This document shows, piece by piece, positions 1-9,177 of a stretch of 64,000 bases of DNA. Source of the DNA: Candidatus Binatia bacterium (lineage in GTDB: Bacteria > Desulfobacterota > Binatia > HRBIN30). A program made the position numbers and the translations under genes. Under the pieces are notes generated by a model that worked only from the letters and a program-made list of their open reading frames with translations, did no database searches and was not told where the DNA came from. The stretch is from assembly GCA_026415395.1 (NCBI GenBank), contig JAOAHD010000002.1:372001-436000 (forward strand). The letters run 5' to 3'. Each line of letters opens with the position of its first letter. The first letter of the stretch is position 1.

Positions 1-564
1 GGGCTGTTTACTGCTGCATTGCGCGCGGCGTGGCCGCTGTTGCCTGTGGAAGAAGAGGGGCGGCTGCACGACCCGCGGTTGCGGGAAAATTTCGTTGAAC
101 GAGTGTTTGCCTACCAGCGGCTGCAACGGATGTTTCGCGGCCGTTGGAGCGTAGGGCAGGTGGTGGCGTTCCATACCGCTCACAAACTACAGTTGCTCGC
201 GCACTCGCCGCGACTCTACCGTGAATTGGGCCAATTGGTCGCACATGTTCGCGAGTTCAGCCGCGAGGAGTTCCGTGCGCGCTACGCGGAGCAATTCATG
301 CGCGCGTTGCAAACCTTGGCCACGCCTGCCCGGCACACGAACGTGTTGCAGCACATGATGGGGTATTTGCGCGAGCACATTGATGGCGAAGCGCGCGCAG
401 AGCTTGTACAGCTGATCGGCGAATATCGGCGTGGTTTGGTTCCTCTAGTCGTGCCGCTTACCCTCCTCAATCATTTCGTTCGCCGGCATCGAATCGCTTA
501 CCTGCTCGGGCAAACGTACCTCGAGCCGCACCCACGCGAGCTGATGCTGCGCAATCACGTGTAG
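1..564 (+). CDS. DUF1722 (YbgA-like) protein, 5' end outside window
   Basis: The frame is open to the window edge, so the N-terminus is missing; 187 residues are visible. The segment LPVEEEGRLHDPRLRENF followed by the FHTAHKLQLLAHSP core is what I recognise from proteins joining DUF523 (N-terminal) to DUF1722 (C-terminal), so the visible part is probably the DUF1722 half of such a fusion. The core is rich in His, Arg and aromatic residues, followed by a helical tail with FVRRHRIAYLLGQTYLEP near the end. Molecular function is unknown; DUF1722 proteins are often found near photolyase or stress genes, but no such neighbour is visible. It converges on the cytochrome gene on the opposite strand. 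Confidence 0.75.
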   Translation, partial: GLFTAALRAAWPLLPVEEEGRLHDPRLRENFVERVFAYQRLQRMFRGRWSVGQVVAFHTAHKLQLLAHSPRLYRELGQLVAHVREFSREEFRARYAEQFMRALQTLATPARHTNVLQHMMGYLREHIDGEARAELVQLIGEYRRGLVPLVVPLTLLNHFVRRHRIAYLLGQTYLEPHPRELMLRNHV

Positions 565-621
565 GCGCGGCGCCGGCCAGAGCCGCGGACGGCTCTTTGG
601 CAATGTGGGGGATCACCCGGC

Positions 622-1413
622 TTATTTGGGAGCGTCCGTATTGACCCAGCGGATGTAGGCGATGAGCGCATCCACCTGCTCGTCGGTGAGGAAGTCGTAG
701 GCTGGCATGTACACACGCTGCCGTTCCAAAAAGAAGCGAGCGATCGGGTGGGTGCGCAACCGCTCGATGCTGCCCTCGCGAATCCACTGGCGCAGCTCGG
801 CATCGCTGCGCACAAGGTCGCGAAAGTCGTGACCCCACCACCCGGGGATGTAGCCTTTGAAGGAGCCAGGATTGGCGGGTCCGCCACTGCCCATGGGGCC
901 GTGGCAGTGAAAGCAGCCGAGTTGCACTGCCAGTTCGTGGCCCTGGGCGGCAACCGGATCGGAGGGAACGACCAAGTCCGAGCGGGCGCGAATGTAGGCA
1001 ACCAGGTCGTCCACTTCGCGCTCGCTCAACATGCCTCGGTACGCCGGCATAACCAGCAGCCACTTGCGCGTCTTCTCACGGTATTCGGGGTCCTGCCGCT
1101 TGCGGGCAGGGGCACCATCTAAAATGTACTCCCGCAGTTCGTGGTCGTCCTTCGCCCACATCATCGGCACGCCGCCGGCAAAACCTGGCACTTCTTCGTC
1201 TTCGCTGCCGGGGTTCTTCACGCCGCCGATGCCGTCCGGACCGTGGCAGGTAAAGCAGCCAGAGCGCAGCGCCACCTCATAGCCGCGACGAGGGGCCGTG
1301 ACCTCCACATTCAGCACCAGCGCGCGCCCGTAAGGATACAAGAGCGCACCCAGGGTGAGGGAAAAGGCAATCGCCCAACCTCGTTTCCGTAACGATTCCA
1401 CCAACCGCTGCAC
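622..1413 (-). CDS. Di-haem class I cytochrome c, membrane-anchored or secreted
   Basis: This 263-residue protein begins with a basic stretch and a hydrophobic segment (about residues 13-36), a signal anchor or uncleaved signal. Two cytochrome c domains follow, each with CXXCH (C53/C56/H57 and C167/C170/H171) and each with a later MPAY motif (M122, M236) that probably supplies the axial methionine. The two domains look like an internal duplication. The likely role is periplasmic electron transfer; the partner is unknown. It lies 21 bases downstream of the archease gene on the same strand and may be co-transcribed with it. A role linked to RNA repair is not implied by the sequence. Confidence 0.85.
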   Translation of the reverse strand: MQRLVESLRKRGWAIAFSLTLGALLYPYGRALVLNVEVTAPRRGYEVALRSGCFTCHGPDGIGGVKNPGSEDEEVPGFAGGVPMMWAKDDHELREYILDGAPARKRQDPEYREKTRKWLLVMPAYRGMLSEREVDDLVAYIRARSDLVVPSDPVAAQGHELAVQLGCFHCHGPMGSGGPANPGSFKGYIPGWWGHDFRDLVRSDAELRQWIREGSIERLRTHPIARFFLERQRVYMPAYDFLTDEQVDALIAYIRWVNTDAPK

Positions 1414-1434
1414 CTGCCCACCTCGTCGATTCGT

Positions 1435-1866
1435 TCAGAGATCCACCACCACCGTGGCAACCCACCGCCCGTCCTCTTGGTGCACCGACAGGCGGTGCAA
1501 GGTGACCGCTTTCACGTCGGCACTCAACAGATGCCGCTCGCGATCTGCCCGTTCGCCCGCGAGTTCAGCCGAGGCTCGCCGCGGGATGGCGTCAGCAGCG
1601 ACGGCGCAGCGGACGACCCTCAGGAGCAACTGCTCGGCATCTTTGTAGTACAGAATCTCTTCGAGGAAGCGGACGAGCAACAAATCCAGGTCGTCGTGCT
1701 CGACGGTGAATGCGCGCGTTTCCCGAGGCTCGACCGCCTCCGGGTTTGCCACCATTAGGGCGAGTAACGCGTCAGCGGCGCTGTGGAAGCATTCGTCTAG
1801 CGTCGTACCCCACGCCTCAAAACCGGCGTCGGAGATGGGCGCGTCTTCCAGCCAACGAAAGGGCAC
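1435..1866 (-). CDS. Archease (RtcB activator)
   Basis: This 143-residue protein has the archease layout: an opening FRWLEDAPISDAGFEAWG segment, a central LLLVRFLEEILYY motif, and the VKAVTLH and VVVDL motifs at the C-terminus. Archease speeds guanylylation of the RNA ligase RtcB and allows multiple turnover. The rtcB gene lies directly upstream with a 10-base gap, which strongly supports the call. The usual HTAD motif near the N-terminus reads EDAPISD here, so the first metal-binding position appears altered, although the aspartate is kept. Length matches the family. Confidence 0.88.
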   Translation of the reverse strand: MPFRWLEDAPISDAGFEAWGTTLDECFHSAADALLALMVANPEAVEPRETRAFTVEHDDLDLLLVRFLEEILYYKDAEQLLLRVVRCAVAADAIPRRASAELAGERADRERHLLSADVKAVTLHRLSVHQEDGRWVATVVVDL

Positions 1867-1876
1867 AAACGACCTC

Positions 1877-3358
1877 TCAGCCCTTCACGTTGCCGACCGG
1901 CGTGAACCGCACCACGGGCAAGCTCAGCCCCGCCTCCGTTGTCGCCGCGACCACCGCATCGATGTTCTTGTACGCCGCACCCGCTTCTTCGGCTAAGCCG
2001 CCGTAAGACACACTGCGGACGTAAATGCCGCGCGCGGCTAACTGCTGTTCCAGTTCTTTGCCGCGAAACTGCTTCTTGGCGGCATGGCGGCTCATCGTAC
2101 GGCCACTACCGTGCGCGGTGGTGAAAAACGCTTGCTTCCCGGTGGGCACGCCGCGCAGCAGGTAGGATCCGGTTTCCATACTGCCGCCAATGATCACTGG
2201 CTGGCCGATCTCGCGATACATTGCCGGTACGTCAGGCATGCCGGGAGCGAAGGCACGTGTGGCTCCTTTGCGGTGCACCAGGAGCTTGCGGCGCTGACCG
2301 CCGACTTCGTGTTCCTCGAGTTTGGCCGTGTTGTGACACACGTCGTACACCATCTCGAGTCCGAGTTCACGAGCGTCGCGATGCAGCACCTCGGAAAACA
2401 CCTCACGCACCCGATGCAGGATCATTTGCCGGTTGGCGAAGGACATGTTGATTCCGCACTTCATCGCGGCGAAGTACGCTTGGCCCTCCGGCGAGCGGAA
2501 GGGAGCGCAGGCCAAATCGCGGTCGGGCAAGACGATGCCCCATTTCTTCTCCATGAGTGGGGCGAACTGCTGGACGTAGTCGCTCGCAATTTGGTGGCCG
2601 AAGCCGCGGCTGCCGCAGTGAAACATGATGACCACTTGGTAAGGCTTGGTGATACCCATGACTGCTGCAGCGTGTGGATCGAAGATGTGCTCGGGCTTGA
2701 CAATTTGGATTTCCAGGTAGTGGTTACCCGATCCTAACGTGCCCACTTGAGTGCGGCCGCGTTCCAGCGCGCGGCGGCTCACCTTGCTCGGATCGGCGCC
2801 GGCAATCGCGCCGCCTTCTTCGGTGCGCTCGAGATCCTCTGGCCAGCCGTAACCGCGGGCAACGCACCAGCGCGCCCCTTGTACCGCGACTTCGGCGAAT
2901 TCATCGTCGCTCAGCTTCAAAAAGCCGTGCGCACCGACGCCAGCGGGAACTCGCCGATACAAAGCGTCGACCAAGTCGCGAATGTGCTCGCGAATCTCGT
3001 CGTATACCAAATTGGTTCGCACCAAGCGCATCCCGCAGTTGATGTCGAAACCTATGCCACCTGGCGAAATCACCCCGTGATCGGGGTCCATCGCCGCCAT
3101 GCCGCCGATGGGAAAGCCGTAACCCCAATGGCCATCGGGCATACAGAAAGCGCGATCGACGATGCCCGGGAGCATGGCGACATTCGTCACCTGTTCGAAC
3201 ACGCCATCATCCATTTGCGCGAGCAAGTCGGGGGTGGCGTAAATCCGTGCGGGCACGCGCATGCCCGGTTTCGCATCGGGAGGGATCTCCCAGGTTGCCG
3301 GACCAACTTGGACGCACTTCTTGCGCAGCTCGGAGCCCTTCGTCGCTGGAACGGCCAT
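1877..3358 (-). CDS. rtcB: RNA-splicing ligase RtcB
   Basis: RtcB joins 2',3'-cyclic phosphate or 3'-phosphate RNA ends to 5'-OH ends using GTP and Mn2+. The protein shows the family signatures in order: GGIGFDINCGMRLV with the metal-binding Cys at residue 108, GSGNHYLEIQ, HCGSRGFGHQ, the VCHNTAK motif and TAHGSGRTMSRHAAK near the C-terminus, which fits the active-site region that carries the guanylylated His. The frame stays open about 135 bases further upstream, but I chose the ATG beginning MAVPATKG because the upstream residues are low-complexity and unlike the family. The resulting 493 residues fit archaeal-type RtcB (about 480). It forms a two-gene unit with archease. Confidence 0.95.
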   Translation of the reverse strand: MAVPATKGSELRKKCVQVGPATWEIPPDAKPGMRVPARIYATPDLLAQMDDGVFEQVTNVAMLPGIVDRAFCMPDGHWGYGFPIGGMAAMDPDHGVISPGGIGFDINCGMRLVRTNLVYDEIREHIRDLVDALYRRVPAGVGAHGFLKLSDDEFAEVAVQGARWCVARGYGWPEDLERTEEGGAIAGADPSKVSRRALERGRTQVGTLGSGNHYLEIQIVKPEHIFDPHAAAVMGITKPYQVVIMFHCGSRGFGHQIASDYVQQFAPLMEKKWGIVLPDRDLACAPFRSPEGQAYFAAMKCGINMSFANRQMILHRVREVFSEVLHRDARELGLEMVYDVCHNTAKLEEHEVGGQRRKLLVHRKGATRAFAPGMPDVPAMYREIGQPVIIGGSMETGSYLLRGVPTGKQAFFTTAHGSGRTMSRHAAKKQFRGKELEQQLAARGIYVRSVSYGGLAEEAGAAYKNIDAVVAATTEAGLSLPVVRFTPVGNVKG

Positions 3359-3456
3359 GGGTCCTAAACTACTCGCACGGGGCCTTCCTGGCAACGGTGC
3401 GCGGCGATCCACAGTGCTTGCAAGCACGGCCAGAGAGGGCGAATAGGAGGCGGCGC

Positions 3457-4287
3457 ATGCGGTATGTCCTGGAGCAATGCGTGTCGCACGCACAGGTCGA
3501 TTTTATCGGGGAGCAAAAGCTGTCCGACTTGCTCAGCTGGTTCGAGCAGGCGGCGGTGGAGGCTTCGCAGGCATGCGGGTGGGGTCCCGCGGAGTACAGC
3601 CTCGCTGGGTGCGTATGGATCATCCGGCGCACCCGAGTGTGGCGCTTTGCCCCGGTGGGCGGGTTGGATCACCTGCGGGTAGAAACCCGCGTGGCCGATG
3701 TGCGGCGGGCGCGCTCGCTGCGCGAGTACTGCGTGTGGCGCGGGACAACGAAAGTGGCTGAAGGCGTCAGCGACTGGGTGTATTACGATCTCGAGCGCCG
3801 CCGGCCGGCGCGGGTGCCAGCCGAACTCAGCAGCGCTTTGTACGGATCGGAGCCGGTGCCCAGCTTGGAGCGCAGCCCACATCCGTGGTCGGAGCGGCCG
3901 GAGCCCGCGGATCGGCTGCGAGTTGCCGTGCGGCCGTCGGATCTCGACCACTTGCAGCACGTGAACAATGCCACCTACGCAGACCTGCTCGACGACGCCG
4001 TCCTGGCCTGGTGTGCGGCGCACGGTTGGCCGCTGCCGCGCATGCTGGCCCACGGAGGAGCCCTGCGCCCTGTGGGCCTCGACGTGGAGTACCTGGACGA
4101 TGCGGGCAGCGGCACCGAACTGTTGATTGACACCTGGGGCTCATGGTCCGACGGCCCCGGCAGCGCGCCCGAGCAGGCAGAGTTTGTGCAGTCCGTGCGG
4201 GCGAATTCGGGGGTGGTGGTAGCCCGCGCCGTTAGCCACTACGTATGGCGGACTTGCGCCCCAGTGCTCGGTCGGCCACCACGCTAG
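3457..4287 (+). CDS. Acyl-ACP/acyl-CoA thioesterase, double hotdog
   Basis: The protein has 276 residues. Its N-terminal hotdog contains GEQKLSDLLSWFEQAA and the C-terminal hotdog contains DLDHLQHVNNATYADLLDDA, the typical HxVNNxxY signature of 4HBT/acyl-ACP thioesterases. Two fused hotdog domains of this length match bacterial relatives of FatA/FatB-type acyl-ACP thioesterases (PF01643). The ATG at the chosen start is preceded by an AGGAGG ribosome-binding site; the longer frame upstream overlaps the rtcB start on the other strand and is rejected. The substrate chain cannot be told from sequence. It diverges from rtcB across about 98 bases. Confidence 0.8.
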   Translation: MRYVLEQCVSHAQVDFIGEQKLSDLLSWFEQAAVEASQACGWGPAEYSLAGCVWIIRRTRVWRFAPVGGLDHLRVETRVADVRRARSLREYCVWRGTTKVAEGVSDWVYYDLERRRPARVPAELSSALYGSEPVPSLERSPHPWSERPEPADRLRVAVRPSDLDHLQHVNNATYADLLDDAVLAWCAAHGWPLPRMLAHGGALRPVGLDVEYLDDAGSGTELLIDTWGSWSDGPGSAPEQAEFVQSVRANSGVVVARAVSHYVWRTCAPVLGRPPR

Positions 4288-4414
4288 CCTGAGGTTGGCG
4301 GTGTCGCTGGGCTTCGCAGTTTCGACCCCTCCCAGAACTCAATCGGCCACTGCGCCCCCAAGTGAATCGCCAGTGGGCGGGGAACAGCTTGCGCTGATCC
4401 CCGCCCACGCAGCG

Positions 4415-5419
4415 TTACTGGGGAAGTTGGGGTTGCGCAATATACGCTTGATCGATGCGGCCAGTGAGCGAGTCAAGAAAGGCGATGATCTCGTCGACGT
4501 CTTGGTCGCTCAACGTGCGTCCGAGTTGGTATTCCGCCATGATGCGCACCATCTCGGGCAAGGTGGCTACGCTACCGTCGTGCAAGTACGGCGCTGTTTT
4601 GGTGACGTTGCGTAACGAGGGTACCTTGAAAAACCCGCGCTCCAGTTCGTTACCGGTCACTTTCGCCCTCCCGGGGTCCTGGGTGGGATACAGCTTCACG
4701 AGGCCGAGTTTTTGGAACATCGTGCCCCCCACCAGCGCACCGTTGTGGCAGGTAATGCAGCCGGTATCCATGAACTTGGCTAAGCCCTTCCGCTCTTTTT
4801 CGTTCAGGGCATTGTCGTTCCCCGCCAGGAAGTCATCGAAGCGCGACGGAGTCACGAGCTTGCGCTCGAACGCGCCGATCGCGCGCGCGATGTTATCGTA
4901 AGTGATCGGCTGATCCTGGCCTGGGAATGCCGCGCGGAACAACGGGAGATAGCCTGGAATGCTCGTGAGCTTGCGCACCACTGCCTCCTCCGAGGGCATG
5001 CCCATTTCGACAGGATTGAGGATCGGCCCTTTGGCTTGCTCCTCTACGTTCGGGGCGCGCCCGTCCCAGAACTGCGCAATCTGAAACGCGGCGTTGTATA
5101 CCGTGGGCGAGTTACGATCTCCGCGACGGCCGTCGTGCCCCGGGGAGGTTTTTTCGTTGTCCACTCCGAAGCGGTCGAGCTGGTGGCAACTGTTGCAGGA
5201 GATCCGGTCGTTTACGGACAGTCGCGCATCGTAGTACAGTATGCGCCCGAGCCGCACTTTTTCTTCGGTGAGGGGATTATCTTTGCTCTCGGCTACCGGC
5301 GGTAGGGGAGCAAAAAGCGCTAAAGCACGTTGGCGCAGCTCTCCAGCCGATTGCGCTTGCGCCGCAGAGGCTCCGAGCAGGCCAAGAATGGCAAGGAAAG
5401 AACCCAGAGAACGCCTCAT
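4415..5419 (-). CDS. Di-haem cytochrome c peroxidase, CcpA/MauG family
   Basis: A 334-residue periplasmic protein with a clear signal peptide (MRRSLGSFLAILGLLGASAAQA). Two haem motifs, CNSCH (C75/C78/H79) and CITCH (C221/C224/H225), plus the motif DRNSPTVYNAAF and the C-terminal VPSLRNVTKTAPYLHDGS segment identify the bacterial di-haem cytochrome c peroxidase/MauG family. Canonical members reduce H2O2 with electrons from small cytochromes; MauG-like members oxidise protein substrates, and I cannot separate these here. The start is supported by an AAGGAGG site just upstream. The frame runs 177 bases further, but that portion lacks family similarity. Confidence 0.9.
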   Translation of the reverse strand: MRRSLGSFLAILGLLGASAAQAQSAGELRQRALALFAPLPPVAESKDNPLTEEKVRLGRILYYDARLSVNDRISCNSCHQLDRFGVDNEKTSPGHDGRRGDRNSPTVYNAAFQIAQFWDGRAPNVEEQAKGPILNPVEMGMPSEEAVVRKLTSIPGYLPLFRAAFPGQDQPITYDNIARAIGAFERKLVTPSRFDDFLAGNDNALNEKERKGLAKFMDTGCITCHNGALVGGTMFQKLGLVKLYPTQDPGRAKVTGNELERGFFKVPSLRNVTKTAPYLHDGSVATLPEMVRIMAEYQLGRTLSDQDVDEIIAFLDSLTGRIDQAYIAQPQLPQ

Positions 5420-5556
5420 ACGCACCAACAACCTCCTTGAACTGATGAAGTCGTGCCCGCCAGGACGATTCGCAGGCGACAACGTTTCATAACGCAGCGC
5501 GTTGTTGAGTCCAGCCCCCATTGCGTGGCTTGGTTGCAAACCTATACGTGCGGCGC

Positions 5557-6318
5557 ATGCAGCGTTCGTGGTTCGACTTGGAGGGACGGGTCGCACTGGT
5601 CACGGGTGCCAGCCGTGGCTTGGGGCGCACCATGGCCTTGGCACTCGCGCGTGCGGGGGCGGACGTCGTTGTGGTTGCCCGGACCGAACCCGCTCTGCAC
5701 GAGGTGGCCCACGAAATTCAAGCGCTAGGCCGGCGGGCGCTGCCTGTGGTGGTGGACGTGACGGCGGAGGACGATGTGCGCCGCATGGTGCGCGAGAGTG
5801 TGGCCACGTTTGGGCGCCTCGACATCCTCGTGAACAATGCGGGCGTCGGGGAGAGCCGCTCCCTTGTGGAGATGGAGGCCAGCGAGTGGGACCGCACCAT
5901 GGCAGTCAATGTGCGCGGCCCCATGTTGTGCTGCAAACACGTAGGACCGGTGATGATCGAGCAGCGCCGCGGCAAAATCATCAACGTTGCTTCTGTTCTG
6001 GCCACCCGCGTCGCCCGCTACATGTCGCTCTACTGTGCGAGTAAGGCTGCCTTGGTGCAGTTCACCCGTGCTCTGGCCTTGGAATGGGTGCGGTACAACA
6101 TTCAAATTAACGCCTTGTGTCCGGGCTATTTTCTTACAGACATCAATCGCGACTTCTTTGCGAGCGAGCGGGGCCAGCAGTTTATCCGCGAGCTGCCCAT
6201 GAAGCGCTTGGGCGAGGCGCAGGAACTCGAGGGAGCCGTCGTATTCCTCGCCTCGGACGCGACCAGTTACATCACCGGCACCTGCCTGTACGTAGACGGT
6301 GGTCATAGCCTCCTTTGA
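5557..6318 (+). CDS. Short-chain dehydrogenase/reductase (SDR)
   Basis: Classical SDR of 253 residues. The cofactor-binding TGASRGLG sits at residues 16-23, NNAG at about 93-96, and the catalytic Ser-Tyr-Lys set at S146, Y159 and K163; it ends with the usual YVDGGHSLL. The ALxRAGADVVVVARTE region after the first strand, with Arg after the Rossmann beta2 strand, suggests NADP(H) preference, which is inference. The likely activity is a keto/hydroxy oxidoreduction resembling 3-oxoacyl-ACP reductase or gluconate 5-dehydrogenase; substrate unknown. I prefer the ATG beginning MQRSWF over an upstream TTG. It diverges from the peroxidase gene. Confidence 0.85.
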   Translation: MQRSWFDLEGRVALVTGASRGLGRTMALALARAGADVVVVARTEPALHEVAHEIQALGRRALPVVVDVTAEDDVRRMVRESVATFGRLDILVNNAGVGESRSLVEMEASEWDRTMAVNVRGPMLCCKHVGPVMIEQRRGKIINVASVLATRVARYMSLYCASKAALVQFTRALALEWVRYNIQINALCPGYFLTDINRDFFASERGQQFIRELPMKRLGEAQELEGAVVFLASDATSYITGTCLYVDGGHSLL

Positions 6319-6448
6319 GGCAGTGGCACGCCAGTGACGGCATGGTCAAAAGTGACCGCGCTGGATCGCCGCGCCTGTCGGCCGCGTGGGGCTGCTTGCA
6401 CGTGTGCCGAGTGCGTTTCCCGGCACGGCATTTGCGGAAGCGGCTTCA

Positions 6449-9034
6449 ATGATGCCTCGTGATGGTGTGGCCCAAGAAGCCGACGCGGCAGTCAACAGTG
6501 CCCGAGTCCGCGAGCGGTTGAGCGAATGGATCGCGCAGCGCATTGAGGTCGCAGCGCCGATTGCTGCGGTTGCCTTGTTGGTCGTCAATGGCCTGGGATT
6601 CCTCTGGGGAACCGGTAAAAGCACGGTCTTCTCGGCGGCGTCGATGGTCTGGCAGAGCGTCTTGCTTCTGATCGAAGCCTGGATCATGCGGCGCCCGAGC
6701 ATCCGCCGCTATGCCCGGGAGGTTGGGCTGATCGTTGCGAGCTTGGTCTTCGCTAGCATGGTTTTGGATGGCTGGGTCCAAGGGGAGCCAACCACGAGTG
6801 CCCTGTTGCTTGCAGCTTTTGTCTTGGTCACTCCTGCCGTGCTGCCATGGGGCTGGAAGAGCCAACTCGCTTTTGCGGCTATGGGGACGGTCGCGTTCTT
6901 AGCGACGCTTGCGCTCACCGTGGGTGTCAGTACCGGCCTGAGCACTCCTTGGGGCTCGGCAATCATCGTGGCAGCGGTGGCATCGCTCGGGATCGCAATG
7001 CAACTGGAGGCGGTGCACACCGCGGCGATTGAGCATGCGCTGAGGCAAGAACGAGAACGTGCATTGTACCAGGAACTGGTCGATCGGGCGGTCGAGGCCA
7101 TTTTGCGCACGGATATCAATGGATCCATCCAATTCGCAAACGACGCCGCTGCCCGGTTGTTTGCTGTAGATCGGCAGGAGCTATTAGGGCAGCGGTTCTT
7201 TGATTTTGTTGCCATCCCCACGCGGGAGGAGGTCGTGCGCTTCTTCGCGGAGCAGTACCGGGGCAATGACGATCGCGCGCTGCGGGAGACGCCAATTGTG
7301 GACGCGAAGGGCAACCGGAAATGGGCTAGCTTGACCGTTCGGACTCTTCGTCGTGGCAGCCAGCGCGACGGCTTCCACATCGTTGCCCGAGACATTACCG
7401 AGCGTGTACGGATCGTGGAGCAACTGCGGCAAAGCGAAGTGCGCTTCCGGAGCACCTTCGAGCGGGCGCCGATTGGCATCGCACTGGTGGCCACCGATGG
7501 GCGATTCCTCCAGGTGAACGGCGCCCTTTGCCAGATGTTGGGCTATTCGGCGCAGGAGTTGTGCCAGCGGGATTTCCAATCGATCACCTTTCCCGCGGAT
7601 TTGGCCGCCGACCTGGCTCTGGTGGGCGAATGTCTGCAAGGGTTGCGGGACACGTATGAGATGGAAAAGCGTTATGTCCGGCGCGACGGCAAGCTTGTGA
7701 CGGCACGTTTGCTGGTAGGGCTCGTGCGCGACTCGCACGGGATTCCCGTGTACTTTGTGTCCCTGATCGAAGACATCACCGAGCGTCGCCGGCTAGAACG
7801 CGAATTGGCACAGGCAAAAGAGGCCGCCGAGGCGGCAAACCGGGCAAAAACCATGTTCCTCGCACGCATGAGCCATGAGATCCGCACTCCGCTGACCGGG
7901 GTGCTCGGCATGTTGGATCTCTTGCGCTCTAGTGCGCTCACGGCGGAACAGTTGGAGTATGTGGAAACCGCCAAAAGCTCCGGGGAAACCTTGCTGGCGT
8001 TGCTGAACGACTTGTTGGAACTCTCGCGTATCGAGTCAGGCAGGATCGACTTTCAGGTGGACACGGTGGACAGCCACCGGCTGATTCACGATGTTTGTCG
8101 AGCGTTCCGAGCACAAGCCGAAACGAAGGGGCTCGGCTTCGAGCTGGCAGTTGCCGCCAATGTGCCGCAATTTGTCCGCATCGATCCCAAAGTGCTCCGC
8201 CAAATCCTCGTCAATCTCGTTGGCAACGCGGTGAAATTCACCACGCAGGGATGTGTGGGTGTGGAAGTCCAATGGCAGGCCAGCGACGACGAACATGCGG
8301 GCACGCTCTGCCTTGTGGTCAGGGACACCGGCCCAGGAATCGCGCCTGGGGAGTTCGAGCATCTGTTTGAACCATTCGCGCAAGGCAGCGCCGGGCGTCG
8401 CACTGGGGGCAGCGGGCTCGGGCTCGCGATTGTCCGCCGTTTTGCGGAAGCGTGCGGCGGTGGAGCCTGGGTGGAAAGCGAGTGGGGAGTGGGGAGTACC
8501 TTTCACGTTCGGCTGCCGTTGGAAGTCGCGGCTCCCAGGCAACCGAGCCAGCAGACGTCAGCAGCCGTGGCTGAAGAGCCCGTACCAGCAGGGGCGCGGA
8601 AACGCAGGAGTCGGCGCGTGCTGGTGGCGGAAGATCATCCCGTGAACCAAATGCTCCTGCGCCGGCTCTTGGAGAAAGGAGGTTATGAGGTGCGCCTCGC
8701 CGGCGACGGGAATGCCGCGTTGGCGTGCTTGGAGGTTGAGCGTTTCGATGCGCTGCTGCTCGACGTGCAAATGCCCGGCGTGGACGGACTGGAGCTGACA
8801 AAAATCGTGCGAGAGCGTGAGGCCCGTGGGGAGTGCTTTTCGCGCAGCGGCGGTACGGTGCCCATCGTCGTGCTCACCGCGCACGCTTGGGCGGAAGATC
8901 GCGAGCGCTGCCTGCAAGCGGGGGCCAATGCTTACCTGGCCAAGCCCGTGCATGCCGCCGTGCTGTATGCCAGCTTGAATCAGTGCTTGCCTGCCGAACA
9001 AGAGATGGAAGGGGAGCCGGCACGAGTGGCGTAG
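6449..9034 (+). CDS. Hybrid sensor histidine kinase (membrane, PAS-PAS-HisKA-HATPase-REC)
   Basis: An 861-residue hybrid kinase. An N-terminal block of hydrophobic segments (about residues 25-190) anchors it in the membrane. Two PAS domains follow, each closing with a PAC-type DITER motif. The HisKA motif SHEIRTPLTGVLGML places the phospho-acceptor at H476; the ATPase has NLVGNAVKF, DTGPGIAP and GGSGLGLAI. A C-terminal receiver carries VAEDHPVNQ, the acceptor D772 in LLLDVQMPG, and the conserved Lys in AYLAKPV. No separate response regulator or DNA-binding output gene is adjacent, so its output is unknown. A GTG 63 bases upstream is an alternative start; I chose the tandem ATGs. Confidence 0.9.
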   Translation: MMPRDGVAQEADAAVNSARVRERLSEWIAQRIEVAAPIAAVALLVVNGLGFLWGTGKSTVFSAASMVWQSVLLLIEAWIMRRPSIRRYAREVGLIVASLVFASMVLDGWVQGEPTTSALLLAAFVLVTPAVLPWGWKSQLAFAAMGTVAFLATLALTVGVSTGLSTPWGSAIIVAAVASLGIAMQLEAVHTAAIEHALRQERERALYQELVDRAVEAILRTDINGSIQFANDAAARLFAVDRQELLGQRFFDFVAIPTREEVVRFFAEQYRGNDDRALRETPIVDAKGNRKWASLTVRTLRRGSQRDGFHIVARDITERVRIVEQLRQSEVRFRSTFERAPIGIALVATDGRFLQVNGALCQMLGYSAQELCQRDFQSITFPADLAADLALVGECLQGLRDTYEMEKRYVRRDGKLVTARLLVGLVRDSHGIPVYFVSLIEDITERRRLERELAQAKEAAEAANRAKTMFLARMSHEIRTPLTGVLGMLDLLRSSALTAEQLEYVETAKSSGETLLALLNDLLELSRIESGRIDFQVDTVDSHRLIHDVCRAFRAQAETKGLGFELAVAANVPQFVRIDPKVLRQILVNLVGNAVKFTTQGCVGVEVQWQASDDEHAGTLCLVVRDTGPGIAPGEFEHLFEPFAQGSAGRRTGGSGLGLAIVRRFAEACGGGAWVESEWGVGSTFHVRLPLEVAAPRQPSQQTSAAVAEEPVPAGARKRRSRRVLVAEDHPVNQMLLRRLLEKGGYEVRLAGDGNAALACLEVERFDALLLDVQMPGVDGLELTKIVREREARGECFSRSGGTVPIVVLTAHAWAEDRERCLQAGANAYLAKPVHAAVLYASLNQCLPAEQEMEGEPARVA

Positions 9035-9177
9035 GGATGCTGATGGGAAGGCCGTTAGGGCGGCGCGCGCTCGATGCCGCGCCAGAGTCTCGACCGCGTT
9101 TGCCCCTGCGGTCGCGATACACAACGGATAATGGTCTGCGCTTGCAACCGGTGTGACCACCGTGGCAAGGTGACTTC

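Noticed and set aside
3358-3493. Longer rtcB start
   Set aside because: The 45 upstream residues are low-complexity and unlike RtcB; the inner ATG gives the family length.
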